Assembly (NCBI GenBank): GCA_016223085.1
Contig: JACRPS010000029.1
Span: 124,001-188,000, forward strand
Direction of reading: 5' to 3'
Length of the DNA: 64,000 nt
Source of the DNA: Chloroflexota bacterium
GTDB taxonomy: Bacteria; Chloroflexota; Anaerolineae; Aggregatilineales; Phototrophicaceae
Positions 17,741-26,920 of this stretch are shown piece after piece; the stretch's first letter is position 1; every line of letters starts with the position of its first letter. Position numbers and translations under genes: made by a program. The notes under the pieces are model-generated. The model did not search any database, had not been told where the DNA came from, and saw only the letters and a program-made list of their open reading frames with translations.

Positions 17741-17826
17741 TAGAACCTATCCGTAAACCTCTTTTATTTGTCGGTAGGGGCACGGCATGCCGTGCCCCTA
17801 CGAAGGGTTTATGGATAGACACTTAA
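17740..17826 (+). repeat. Family B repeat, copy 3 (complete)
   Basis: The best complete copy: TTAGAACCTATCCGTAAACC at the left, core GTAGGGGCACGG...CCGTGCCCCTAC, and GGGTTTATGGATAGACACTT at the right. Confidence 0.9.
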
Positions 17827-17862
17827 CCATGAGAACTGAAAACTACGGGCAAGCGGGGTGAT

Positions 17863-19077
17863 ATGGTCAAAAACGGATTAATCGTCGTGCTGATTGTCGC
17901 CGTCGTCGTGCTGGCGGCGGTGGCGTTCACGCAGTTTACCGCCCAGCAGGACGCTACGGCCCTGGCGCGGGACGCGCAGACGGCACAGGCGGAAGTGCTC
18001 GCGGCGCAGGCTACCAGCGTCGCCCAGGCGGACGCCGCGCTGCTGGCGCAGCAGACCGCCGAAACCGGGCGCGCCGCTGCCGAACGGCTGGTAACGGCTG
18101 CCGCCGGGACGCAGGCGGCTGCCGAGGTGGAACGCGGGACGGCGGTCGCCCAGGCGGAAGCCGCTGAGGACGAATTAACAGCGCGCGAAGCCGAATTTGC
18201 TGTTACACAAACGATAATCGCAGCTAATGCGACGGTACAGGCTCAGAACGGTACGGCAGTTGGCATGGCAGCGGCAACGATTACAGCCCAGGCAGGCGAA
18301 CTGCAGGCGGTCGTGGCCGCGCTGGCAACCGCTACCGCGCAGGTTGATCTGGCCGACTTCGCCCGCTTCGCTGCCGAAGAAGACCGCGCTGCCGCGCTGA
18401 CCCAGGCTTACGCTGCCGCGACTGCGCTGGCACAGGCCCAGGCGACGCTTGCCGCCATGCAGCCCGCGACGGCTGCGCCCACACTGCCGCCCGCCACGAC
18501 CGCGCCCACCGGTACGCCGGCAGCGACAACGGCGGCACAGGCGGCCACGCCGACCGCCGGGGCCACCGGCACGCCGGTCGTCAGCGGCGACGTGCGGCTG
18601 AACCAGACCTTCACCTCACCGGATGGCATAGCCAGCCTGAACTATCCCGAAGGCTGGCTGGTGCAGGATATAGACGGCCAGATTGTCATGGTGAACACGA
18701 TAGATGCGCTCTCCGGCAGTGGCAACGAAATCCAGCCGGGGCATTTCATCGGCAATATTATCTTTGGCCCGGCCAGCCAGCTTCCCGGCCTGACGGCGGA
18801 TACCACTGCCGTCGAATTTCTGGCCGCGCTGCGGGAGATTGTGAACGCCCGCGCTGCCGCCGACGCGCAGTTAAGCGAACCGACCGCACTGACGGTTGGC
18901 CCTTACCGCGCTGCCCGCGCCCAGGCCAGCACGGCTAATGGACAAACGCTGGTGATCGCGCTCCAGTTGGGCAGCGGCAATTTCGCCGTCGGTTTTGGCA
19001 ACACCGCGCCGGATGAACTTGACCAGTTCGAGCCGATCTTCCGCGCGATTCTCAGCACGCTGCAATATACACCGTAG
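17863..19077 (+). CDS. Membrane-anchored Ala-rich coiled-coil protein
   Basis: A 404-residue protein. One N-terminal membrane segment (about 5-24) without a clear cleavage site suggests an anchor. Residues 25-200 are very rich in Ala, Gln, Thr and Glu with a coiled-coil pattern. A Thr/Pro/Ala linker runs to about 240. The C-terminal domain (SPDGIASLNYPEGW, then YRAARAQAS, ending AILSTLQYTP) resembles PsbP/DUF1795-like domains. The last part would be outside the membrane. No catalytic residues are recognised. Confidence 0.7.
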   Translation: MVKNGLIVVLIVAVVVLAAVAFTQFTAQQDATALARDAQTAQAEVLAAQATSVAQADAALLAQQTAETGRAAAERLVTAAAGTQAAAEVERGTAVAQAEAAEDELTAREAEFAVTQTIIAANATVQAQNGTAVGMAAATITAQAGELQAVVAALATATAQVDLADFARFAAEEDRAAALTQAYAAATALAQAQATLAAMQPATAAPTLPPATTAPTGTPAATTAAQAATPTAGATGTPVVSGDVRLNQTFTSPDGIASLNYPEGWLVQDIDGQIVMVNTIDALSGSGNEIQPGHFIGNIIFGPASQLPGLTADTTAVEFLAALREIVNARAAADAQLSEPTALTVGPYRAARAQASTANGQTLVIALQLGSGNFAVGFGNTAPDELDQFEPIFRAILSTLQYTP

Positions 19078-19108
19078 TCGGGCATTTCTGAGGAGAAACA
19101 CAGCCCTC

Positions 19109-19954
19109 ATGCCGGATAAAAGGCCGCTTGACCCGATTTTTACGCTTGACCTGTTCCCCGAACTGCGCGCTGCCCTGATCGCGCTGCTGGAATCATTGAC
19201 GGACGAAGCCTGGGAGCGCCCGACTACGTGCTGCCCTGGCTGGTCGGTCAAGGACATGGCGGCGCACCTGCTGGGCGATCATATCGGTATCCTGTCCGGG
19301 CAGCGCGACAGGTACGCTCCACCTACGAATCTCGATCTCTCCGACTGGGCTACCCTCATCCAGTTTATTAACGAGCGTAACGACGTATGGGTGCGCGCCA
19401 TGCGCCGCCTCAGCCCGCGCGTCCTCGTTGAACTGCTGGCTGAAACGGGCATAGCGGTTGATGATTTCTTCGGTACGCTGGATCCGTTCATTCCCTGGGT
19501 TGTCGTGAGTTGGGCCGGCAGCGACCGGGCGCCGGCCTGGATGGGCATTGCGCGTGAGTACACCGAATACTGGATGCACCAGCAGCATATCCGTGATTCG
19601 GTGGGCCAACCGGGACTGAAAGAACCGCGTTTCTTCGCGCCCGTGCTGGAAGCCTTCATGCGCGCCCTGCCGCGCACGTTTCGGAATACCTCTGCCGACG
19701 AGGGGACCCATATCCGGGTGGTGATTTCCGGTGCGGCGGGTAATGCCTGGAGTCTGGTGCGCGAGGGAACGCGCTGGGCGCTGTACCGCAGCGCCGACGC
19801 GCCGGTAACGTCGCAGGTTACGCTGGACGCAGAAACAGCCTGGCGTTTGTTCACCAAAGGTATGGATGCGGCGACAGCGGCGCAGTCAACACAAATCGAA
19901 GGCGACCGGGAATTAGGGGGAGTCGTCCTGCATACGGTATCCATCCTCGCCTAG
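19109..19954 (+). CDS. Maleylpyruvate isomerase/DinB-like family protein
   Basis: A 281-residue protein of the mycothiol-dependent maleylpyruvate isomerase-like (DinB-fold) group. The N-terminal four-helix bundle has CCPGWSVKDMAAHLLGDH and YWMHQQHIRDSVGQPG, which carry the metal-binding histidines of this fold. A C-terminal SCP2-like region (about 185-280) follows. The family binds a divalent metal and often a low-molecular-weight thiol; the substrate here is unknown. ATG 19109 follows AGGAGA; an upstream in-frame start lies inside the previous gene. Confidence 0.8.
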   Translation: MPDKRPLDPIFTLDLFPELRAALIALLESLTDEAWERPTTCCPGWSVKDMAAHLLGDHIGILSGQRDRYAPPTNLDLSDWATLIQFINERNDVWVRAMRRLSPRVLVELLAETGIAVDDFFGTLDPFIPWVVVSWAGSDRAPAWMGIAREYTEYWMHQQHIRDSVGQPGLKEPRFFAPVLEAFMRALPRTFRNTSADEGTHIRVVISGAAGNAWSLVREGTRWALYRSADAPVTSQVTLDAETAWRLFTKGMDAATAAQSTQIEGDRELGGVVLHTVSILA

Positions 19955-20008
19955 TGTTAGCACTGCGCCGGGCGTGTTTACGCCCCTCTTGCATCCGTGC
20001 GCTACAGT

Positions 20009-20038
20009 GTAGGGGCGGGTTTAGAAACCCGCCCCTAC
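20009..20038. repeat. Family D palindrome
   Basis: GTAGGGGCGGGTTT and AAACCCGCCCCTAC with a two-base centre, between two plus-strand genes. Confidence 0.88.
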
Positions 20039-20113
20039 ATCCAAAATTGCCCTGTGGACACGGTGTATCTTGTCCCTACGGCTAATGTGTAAGCTACAGA
20101 GCGCGAGGTTGTT

Positions 20114-20842
20114 ATGCAGCCCCACGATGCCCAGGCCAGCCCCAAACAGAACCCGCAACCCCCGGTGGGTGTTCCCTCACCAGACCTGCAAGCCCTGTGG
20201 AACTATCACGGCTACCAGCTCGATTCCGGCGATTTTACGGCGGCGATGGTGCACCTGTACCGCGCCGAAATCACCCGCGCGAACACCTGGCGCAACCGTC
20301 TCGACGTTACTACCAACTGGGCGATGATCTCCACCGGCGCGGCGCTGTCGTTTGCCTTCAGCCAGACCGAAGCCCATCACAGCGTGATTCTGCTCAATCT
20401 GGTGCTGGTCACGCTGTTCCTGCTGATCGAGGCGCGGCGTTACCGGTATTACGACCTGTGGAGTTCGCGCATCCGGCTGATGGAAACCAACTTCTTCGCC
20501 GCGCTGCTGGAACCGCCGTTTAAACCCAGTCCCGAATGGGCGCGCAGCCTGACGCAAAGCCTGCTGCACCCGCGTTTTTCCGTATCCATGCTGGAAGCGG
20601 TCGGCAGCCGCCTGCGCCGCAACTACATCTGGATTTACCTGGTGCTGGAACTGGCCTGGCTGGCAAAACTGCTGCTGTACGGGGAGAGCATCAATCCACT
20701 GGCGTCGGTGGTTATCCGGGCGCACATGGGTGCGATTCCGGGGCTGGTCGTCATCGGCGCGATCCTGGTCTTTGACCTGGTGCTGCTGGCGGTGGCGCTG
20801 TGGACGCGCTCCCTGCGCCGGACGCGGGATGAAGTGGTCTGA
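20114..20842 (+). CDS. DUF2270-type predicted membrane protein
   Basis: A 242-residue protein. The conserved-looking N-terminal stretch (LYRAEITRANTWRNRLDVTT) is followed by a pair of membrane segments (about 70-100), then IEARRYRYYDLWSSRIR. A cytoplasmic helical part and another pair of membrane segments (about 178-200, 210-235) end the protein. The pattern fits the DUF2270 family, whose function is unknown. GAGG precedes the ATG. Confidence 0.75.
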   Translation: MQPHDAQASPKQNPQPPVGVPSPDLQALWNYHGYQLDSGDFTAAMVHLYRAEITRANTWRNRLDVTTNWAMISTGAALSFAFSQTEAHHSVILLNLVLVTLFLLIEARRYRYYDLWSSRIRLMETNFFAALLEPPFKPSPEWARSLTQSLLHPRFSVSMLEAVGSRLRRNYIWIYLVLELAWLAKLLLYGESINPLASVVIRAHMGAIPGLVVIGAILVFDLVLLAVALWTRSLRRTRDEVV

Positions 20843-20862
20843 TCGGCGATCTCTGCCCATGT

Positions 20863-20868
20863 TATAAT
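20863..20868 (+). promoter_or_regulatory. Candidate -10 TATAAT for transketolase
   Basis: A perfect -10 hexamer 115 bp before the transketolase start. No convincing -35 is seen. Confidence 0.45.
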
Positions 20869-20890
20869 CAACCCAGCGTCGTTTCTTAAG

Positions 20891-20955
20891 CCATTAGCTT
20901 GTAGCTTATCGCCTGTAGCCGGACGCGCTACAGGATACAAGCTAACAGCTAATGG
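20891..20955. repeat. Long imperfect hairpin in the transketolase leader
   Basis: The arms begin CCATTAGCTTGTAGC and end GCTAACAGCTAATGG, with about 29 bp per arm and a GC-rich loop. It would form in the mRNA between the candidate -10 and the start codon. Confidence 0.75.
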
Positions 20956-20982
20956 CGATCAGCCAATACAGGAGAAAACACC

Positions 20983-22974
20983 GTGACTCCCGCCGATCTT
21001 TCCACGCTGGCAATTAACACCATTCGCACGCTCGCCATTGATGCGGTGCAGAAAGCCGACAGCGGCCATCCCGGCCTGCCGATGGGCGCCGCGCCGATGG
21101 CCTATGTCCTGTGGACGCGCCACCTGCGCCACAACCCGCGCGACCCGCGCTGGGCCAACCGTGACCGTTTTGTTCTCAGTGCCGGGCATGGCTCGATGCT
21201 GCTGTATGCGCTGCTGCACCTGACCGGCTACGATCTGCCGCTGGAGCAGCTTAAGAATTTCCGCCAGTGGGGTTATCACACACCGGGCCACCCTGAATAT
21301 GGCTATACCCCCGGCGTCGAAACCACTACCGGCCCGCTGGGACAGGGCGCAGCCAACGCGGTTGGTTTCGCGCTGGCGGAGGCTTATCTGGCGTCCTATT
21401 TCAACCGCCCCGGCTATAACATCGTTGACCATTACACCTACGCGCTGGTCAGTGACGGCGATCTGATGGAGGGCGTCTGCGCCGAGGCGGCGTCGCTGGC
21501 CGGGCTATGGGGGCTGGGCAAGCTGATTTACCTGTGGGACAACAACCACATCACCCTCGACGGCGGCACGGACATGACCTTCACCGAGGACGTATTGAAG
21601 CGGTTCGAGGCCTATGGCTGGCACACGCTACACGTCACAGACGGCAACACCGACCTGGAGGCGATCAACGCCGCGATTGAGCAGGCCAAAGCCGTGACTG
21701 ACCAGCCGACCCTCATTTCGGTCCGTACCACGATTGGTTATGGCAGCCCGAACAGGCAGAATACCAGCAAGGCGCACGGTTCGCCGCTGGGCAAGGACGA
21801 GATTAAGCTGGTGAAAGAGGCGTTCGGCTGGCCGCAGGAGGAATTTTACATCCCCGGTGCGGCGCTGGAACACTTCCGCGAAGCGGTCGAACGCGGCGCG
21901 GCGCAGGAGCAGGACTGGAACGATCTGTTCCAGAAGTGGCGCGCCGAATTCCCCGATCTGGCGCAGGTGTGGGACTCCGCCTTCAACGGTCACCTGCCGC
22001 AGGGTTGGGACGCCGACCTGCCGACCTTCACCCCCGGCAAGGCCATCGCCACCCGCAGCGCGTCCGGCGAGGCGCTGAACGCGATTGCCAGACATCTGCC
22101 GACGATGATCGGCGGCGACGCCGACCTGGCCGGCAGCACCAAAACGCTGCTGAAGGGCGCGGCCAACACCGGCGCCGGGCAACCCGCCGCCCGCAACCTG
22201 CGCTTTGGCGTGCGCGAACACGCGATGGGCGCGATTGTGAACGGCCTGGCGCTGCACGGCGGCATCGTCAAACCCTATTCGGCCACGTTCCTGACGTTCA
22301 GCGATTACATGCGTCCGGCCATCCGCCTGGGCGCGCTGATGAACATCCAGACCGTGTACGTTTTCACCCACGACAGCATTGGTCTGGGCGAAGATGGCCC
22401 GACGCACCAGCCGGTTGAGCATCTGGCGGCGCTGCGGGCGATTCCGGGGCTGACCGTCCTGCGTCCGGCGGACGCCAACGAAACGGCGGGGGCGTGGCAT
22501 GTTGCCATGACTCACCCGCACCCGATTGTGCTGGTGGTCTCGCGGCAGGACCTGCCGATTCTGACCGGCGACCATATCTTCCCCGGTGTGGCGAAGGGTG
22601 GCTACGTGCTGGCCGACTGCAACGGTACGCCGCAGGTGATTTTGATCGGCACGGGCAGCGAAGTTCATATCGCCCATGAAGCCTATCAGCGGCTGATGGC
22701 GGAGGGCATCCAGACGCGGCTGGTGTCGCTGCCGTCATGGGAACTATTTGAGGCGCAGAGCCAGGAATACCGCGACAGCGTACTGCCGCCGGAGGTGACA
22801 GCGCGCGTCGGTATTGAAGCCGGCGTGACATTGGGCTGGGAACGCTACGTCGGCTGCAACGGCGTGATGATCGGCGTGAACCGCTTTGGCGCCAGCGCCC
22901 CTTATGAACGCATCTATCAGGAATATGGCCTGACGTCGGAGGCGGTGGTGCAGGCGGCGAAGGAGCTGGCGTAA
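20983..22974 (+). CDS. tkt: Transketolase
   Basis: A 663-residue thiamine-diphosphate enzyme moving two-carbon units in the pentose phosphate pathway. Visible signatures are [35 protein letters not shown], the ThDP/metal motif [15 protein letters not shown]...DNNHITLDG, the catalytic Glu412 in [10 protein letters not shown], and [15 protein letters not shown] in the pyrimidine domain. Length and order are those of a full bacterial transketolase. The GTG start follows AGGAGA. The fused transaldolase/isomerase gene 900 bp downstream belongs to the same pathway, with xisH/xisI in between. Confidence 0.96.
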   Translation: MTPADLSTLAINTIRTLAIDAVQKADSGHPGLPMGAAPMAYVLWTRHLRHNPRDPRWANRDRFVLSAGHGSMLLYALLHLTGYDLPLEQLKNFRQWGYHTPGHPEYGYTPGVETTTGPLGQGAANAVGFALAEAYLASYFNRPGYNIVDHYTYALVSDGDLMEGVCAEAASLAGLWGLGKLIYLWDNNHITLDGGTDMTFTEDVLKRFEAYGWHTLHVTDGNTDLEAINAAIEQAKAVTDQPTLISVRTTIGYGSPNRQNTSKAHGSPLGKDEIKLVKEAFGWPQEEFYIPGAALEHFREAVERGAAQEQDWNDLFQKWRAEFPDLAQVWDSAFNGHLPQGWDADLPTFTPGKAIATRSASGEALNAIARHLPTMIGGDADLAGSTKTLLKGAANTGAGQPAARNLRFGVREHAMGAIVNGLALHGGIVKPYSATFLTFSDYMRPAIRLGALMNIQTVYVFTHDSIGLGEDGPTHQPVEHLAALRAIPGLTVLRPADANETAGAWHVAMTHPHPIVLVVSRQDLPILTGDHIFPGVAKGGYVLADCNGTPQVILIGTGSEVHIAHEAYQRLMAEGIQTRLVSLPSWELFEAQSQEYRDSVLPPEVTARVGIEAGVTLGWERYVGCNGVMIGVNRFGASAPYERIYQEYGLTSEAVVQAAKELA

Positions 22975-22985
22975 GTGCAGAAGGC

Positions 22986-23013
22986 GTAGGGACACGATAG
23001 ATCGTGTTCCTAC
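22986..23013. repeat. Family C palindrome, imperfect
   Basis: GTAGGGACACGATA then GATCGTGTTCCTAC, 12 bp after the transketolase stop. Confidence 0.8.
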
Positions 23014-23073
23014 AGTGGGGGCGGCGGAAATCAAGCTGCCCCCTGATTGTTCAATTGGGGAAAGGGGACGTTT

Positions 23074-23481
23074 GTGCTGGATCAATGCCACAAACAGGTG
23101 GTGAATGCTTTGCAAAACGCGGGTTGGGATGTTGACCCCAGTATGTATTTTCTGCGTGTAGAGGGTGTCACCGTGTTTGCCGATATTCGTGCCCGTCACG
23201 TAAACGGTAAACCTCGCCAAATTATTGTGGTTGAAGTCAAATGTTTTCCTGATACTCGTTCAGACATGGACGAACTATACCAGGCAATCGGTCAGTACGT
23301 GATTTACCGTAATATCCTCAAAGCAACCAATAAGCCCGGTACTCCTTATCTTGCCATTCCTTTAGAAGCCTATAACCGGCTTTTTAGAAAAATGGTTGTT
23401 TCTGCAACGATCAACGAATTACAGATAAAATTGATACTGGTGGACGTGGAGCGTGAGGAAACCGTGCGATGGATAGATTAA
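23074..23481 (+). CDS. xisH: XisH-family protein
   Basis: A 135-residue protein matching XisH, first named as a factor for fdxN-element excision in Anabaena. Recognisable parts are HKQVVNALQNAGWDVDP, VFADIRARHVNG, IIVVEVKCFPDTRSDMDELYQAIGQY and YLAIPLEAYNRLF. The EVK and preceding acidic residues fit the PD-(D/E)XK nuclease-like fold assigned to this family. GTG 23074 follows AAAGGGG; TTG 23047 is an alternative. Base composition is noticeably more AT-rich than its neighbours, which suggests transfer. It overlaps xisI by 13 bp. Confidence 0.9.
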   Translation: MLDQCHKQVVNALQNAGWDVDPSMYFLRVEGVTVFADIRARHVNGKPRQIIVVEVKCFPDTRSDMDELYQAIGQYVIYRNILKATNKPGTPYLAIPLEAYNRLFRKMVVSATINELQIKLILVDVEREETVRWID

Positions 23482-23795
23482 GTATTGCTGAACTTGTAGC
23501 AGTTTTACGGCAGGAGATTAGCCGGTACGCCGGAGTCTCGGACGACTCAAAGGCCTATCTCCTGCGGGATGATGAACTAAAACACTACGCCGTCAACGCG
23601 ATCATGAATGAGCCGGGGGATGACCATGCCTGGGTTATTGTGCAGGCGCATATTGACGGTGAACACATCATTGTGGACGAGGACAACGTATGGGACAAGA
23701 ATCTATGGAAAGCCCTTGTCGCCGCCGGCGTCCCGCGCGAGCAGATTGTGCTGGCCTACCAGGGCGAGAAAGTCCCGACGGCCAGCGAGCCGTAA
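23469..23795 (+). CDS. xisI: XisI-family protein
   Basis: A 108-residue partner of XisH. MDRLSIAELVAVLRQEISRY, the alternating beta strands HAWVIVQAHIDGEHIIVDED, and GVPREQIVLAYQGEK at the C-terminus are typical of XisI. It overlaps the end of xisH, as is usual for the pair. No XisF-type recombinase or element boundary is seen nearby, so a role in excision is not supported here; the pair may act as a stand-alone module. Confidence 0.9.
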   Translation: MDRLSIAELVAVLRQEISRYAGVSDDSKAYLLRDDELKHYAVNAIMNEPGDDHAWVIVQAHIDGEHIIVDEDNVWDKNLWKALVAAGVPREQIVLAYQGEKVPTASEP

Positions 23796-23809
23796 TGAGC
23801 AACCAGCCC

Positions 23810-23836
23810 TAGGGGCGAGTCTTAGACCCGCCCCTA
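23810..23836. repeat. Family D palindrome, imperfect
   Basis: TAGGGGCGAGTCT and AGACCCGCCCCTA, 15 bp after xisI. Confidence 0.8.
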
Positions 23837-23873
23837 CAGACCGAAAGATTCGTTTGTTAGAAGGAGTCCACCC

Positions 23874-26747
23874 ATGAGCAGCAACCCCACCGTCGAGGTG
23901 CAGCAGTACGGCCAGAGTTTCTGGCTTGATTTTATCCACCGCACGTCTATCACCGGCGGCGAATTGCAGCGGTATATTGACGACTACGGCATCCTCGGCG
24001 TCACGTCGAATCCGTCCATCTTCCAGAAGGCGATTGGCGAGTCGGATGCGTATGACGACGCCATCAGTCACATGCTCGACCTGGATGCCAGCGACATCTA
24101 TGAAAAGCTGGCGGTGGACGATATCCAGCAGGCGCTGGACCTGTTCCGCCCGATTTACGACCACACCAATGGCCGGGATGGCTACGTCAGCCTGGAAGTC
24201 TCGCCGCTGATCGCCAGCGATACCGAACAAACGCTGTCAGAAGCCAAGCGGCTGTTTAAGCTGGTGGACCGCCCCAATCTGATGGTCAAAATCCCGGCCA
24301 CGCCGGCGGGTATCCCGGCGATTGAAGAAGCCATCGCGGCAGGGGTGAACGTTAACGTGACGCTGATTTTTGCCGTCAAAAATTACGAGCAGGTGGCGCG
24401 GGCGTACATTCGCGGCCTGCAGCGCCGTCTGGACGCGGGTAAAGACATCCGCCATATCGCGTCGGTCGCCAGCTTCTTTGTCAGCCGGATTGACACCGTT
24501 GTTGATCGGATACTGGAAAACAACATCCGCGCGGCGCAGGGGCGGGACATCCACCGCGTGGCCGCCAACCGCGAACTGCTGGGCAAGGCGGCGATTGCCA
24601 ACGCCAAGCTGGCGTACAGGCTGTATCAGGAATTGTTCCTGGGCGACGAATTTGCGCCGCTGCGCGAGGCCGGGGCGCAGGTGCAGCGCCCACTGTGGGC
24701 CTCCACCGGCACCAAAAACCCGAACTACCCCGATACGCTCTATGTGGATACGCTCATCGGGCCGGACACGGTCAATACGCTGCCGCCCGCCACGCTCAAG
24801 GCGTTTAAGGATCATGGCACGGTCGCGCCGACGCTGACCGAAAATATGGATCAGGCGCAGGAAGTGATGGACCGGCTGGCGGAAGTGGGCGTGAACTTCG
24901 ACGATGTGACCGACCAGCTCCAGATAGACGGCGTGACGGCGTTTGCCGAGTCGTTTGAGCAGTTGATCGCCCAAGTGAATGCCAAGCGCGACGTGCTGCT
25001 GGCCGGGGTGATCCAGAAGCAAAATCTGGCGCTGGGTACGTATGCCGAAGCCGTGCAGCCGGCGCTGAAGGCGCTGGAAGCCGAACACGCCAATGCCCGC
25101 GTATGGGCGCACGATGGCAGCCTGTGGAAAGACCAGGCCAGCGCCATCGCCAAAATCGAAAACCGGCTCGGCTGGCTGGACGTGCAAAAAACGATAGACA
25201 TTGACCGGCTGAAGACGCTGCAGGCCAGTGTCAGGGGTGGCGCGTTTAAACAGGTCGTACTGCTGGGCATGGGCGGCAGCAGCCTCGCGCCGGAGGTACT
25301 GTACCAGACCTTCGGCCAGCAGCCGGACTTCCCCGCCTTCCACATGCTGGACAGCACCCATCCGGGGCAGATTCGCGCCATCGAAAACGCGATTGATCTC
25401 CGGTACACGCTGTTTCTGGTTGCCAGCAAGTCCGGCTCAACCATCGAAACCGCTGCTTTCCACAAATATTTCTACGAGCGTACCGGGCGCAACGGCAGCC
25501 AGTTTATCGCCATCACCGACCCAAATACCCCGATGGAGGCGCTGGCGAAGCAGCAGAACTTCCGTGACATCTTCCTGAACCCGGCGGACATCGGTGGGCG
25601 GTTCAGCGCCCTCAGCTATTTCGGCCTCGTGCCGGCGGCGCTGATGGGCCTTGATCTCGACCGGCTGTGGGCGGAAGCGGAACGGATGATGATGGCCTGC
25701 GGCCCACACATCCCGGCGCAGCAGCACCCCGGCCTACAGCTTGGCGCGATTCTGGCGGTACTGGGCCAGCAGGGGCGCGATAAGGTCATCATTCACACCA
25801 GCGCCGCGATCAGCGCCTTTGGCAGTTGGGTGGAGCAGTTGGTGGCGGAAAGCACCGGCAAGGAAGGCAAGGGGTTGCTGCCGGTGGTTGGTGGCACCGT
25901 CGGCAACCCGCACGATTACAATTCCGACCGGCTGGTGATTTACCTGCGTGTCGAAGGTGAGCCGGATAACGAAGCGATGGACGCGGCCATCCGCGCCCTG
26001 CGCGAGGCAGGACACCCGCGCGTGTCCTACTACCTGAACGACCGCTACTGCATCGCTGGTGAGTTTTTCCGCTGGGAGTACGCGACGGCGATTGCCGGCA
26101 AGCTGCTGGGCATCAACCCGTTTGACGAACCCAATGTGACCGAGGCGAAAGAAGCTACCGCCCGGCTGCTGGCGTATTACCAGGAACACGGCGCGCTGCC
26201 CACCCTGGAGCCGGCCTTTAAAGAAAGCGGCGTGACCCTGTATGCCGACGAGCCGACCATCCACCAGTTGAGCGAACTGGCCTTACAGCACGGCTACAGC
26301 AGCGGCGACCTGACCGGTCTGCTGGCAGCCATGATAAACTCCACCCGCGCCAATGATTACTTCGCGCTGCTGGCGTACCTGCCCTACAGCGCCGACCTCA
26401 ACGCCGCGCTGGAGGAGGTGCGCCGCCGTCTGCGCCACACCACGCGCCGGGCGGTGACGATTGGCTACGGGCCGCGCTACCTGCACAGCACCGGCCAACT
26501 GCATAAAGGTGGGCCAAACACCGGCAACTTCATCCAGATTACGGCGGACATCCGCGACGACATCCCCGTTCCGAGTGAGCCGTACACCTTTGGCATACTC
26601 AACGCGGCGCAGGCTGCCGGCGACATGCTGGCGCTGCGCGCCAAGGATCGCCGCGCCATCCGGCTGCACATCACCGGCGACGTGCTGGCCGGGCTGAAGG
26701 TGCTGCTCGGCGCGATTGATCTGGTGGATGAACGTAAGAGCAAATAG
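23874..26747 (+). CDS. tal-pgi: Bifunctional transaldolase/glucose-6-phosphate isomerase
   Basis: A 957-residue fusion. Residues 1 to about 370 are transaldolase: GVTSNPSIFQKAI, the Schiff-base Lys139 in NLMVKIPATPAG, NVNVTLIFA, and WASTGTKNPNYPDTLYVDTL. Residues from about 400 are phosphoglucose isomerase with the sugar-phosphate motifs LLGMGGSSLAPEV and LVASKSGSTIET, and a later region including the His/Lys part near YGPRYLHSTGQLHKGG. It links the non-oxidative pentose phosphate pathway to glycolysis. The fusion is known from several phyla. GGAG precedes the ATG. Transketolase upstream gives functional context. Confidence 0.95.
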   Translation: MSSNPTVEVQQYGQSFWLDFIHRTSITGGELQRYIDDYGILGVTSNPSIFQKAIGESDAYDDAISHMLDLDASDIYEKLAVDDIQQALDLFRPIYDHTNGRDGYVSLEVSPLIASDTEQTLSEAKRLFKLVDRPNLMVKIPATPAGIPAIEEAIAAGVNVNVTLIFAVKNYEQVARAYIRGLQRRLDAGKDIRHIASVASFFVSRIDTVVDRILENNIRAAQGRDIHRVAANRELLGKAAIANAKLAYRLYQELFLGDEFAPLREAGAQVQRPLWASTGTKNPNYPDTLYVDTLIGPDTVNTLPPATLKAFKDHGTVAPTLTENMDQAQEVMDRLAEVGVNFDDVTDQLQIDGVTAFAESFEQLIAQVNAKRDVLLAGVIQKQNLALGTYAEAVQPALKALEAEHANARVWAHDGSLWKDQASAIAKIENRLGWLDVQKTIDIDRLKTLQASVRGGAFKQVVLLGMGGSSLAPEVLYQTFGQQPDFPAFHMLDSTHPGQIRAIENAIDLRYTLFLVASKSGSTIETAAFHKYFYERTGRNGSQFIAITDPNTPMEALAKQQNFRDIFLNPADIGGRFSALSYFGLVPAALMGLDLDRLWAEAERMMMACGPHIPAQQHPGLQLGAILAVLGQQGRDKVIIHTSAAISAFGSWVEQLVAESTGKEGKGLLPVVGGTVGNPHDYNSDRLVIYLRVEGEPDNEAMDAAIRALREAGHPRVSYYLNDRYCIAGEFFRWEYATAIAGKLLGINPFDEPNVTEAKEATARLLAYYQEHGALPTLEPAFKESGVTLYADEPTIHQLSELALQHGYSSGDLTGLLAAMINSTRANDYFALLAYLPYSADLNAALEEVRRRLRHTTRRAVTIGYGPRYLHSTGQLHKGGPNTGNFIQITADIRDDIPVPSEPYTFGILNAAQAAGDMLALRAKDRRAIRLHITGDVLAGLKVLLGAIDLVDERKSK

Positions 26748-26920
26748 GCTGATGTCAGGGGCGGCTGTCGTGGCCGCCCTACCGTTGAGCCATCAGCAAA
26801 CCCGTAAAACCAGAATTTGAACGCTGACGGCTGGCCGCTATCGGTGTTCACCCTGCGAGTCTGGTAAATCCCCCTCAATTCTGCTACCCTCTACCCCCGG
26901 AAAGATGCGGGGGAACACCG

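Noticed and set aside
21628-22677. Minus-strand open frame of 349 codons inside transketolase
   Set aside because: Arg/His/Gln-rich shadow of a gene with clear catalytic motifs; typical of GC-rich DNA.
24237-25361. Minus-strand open frame of 374 codons inside the transaldolase-isomerase gene
   Set aside because: A shadow frame with no recognisable domain.
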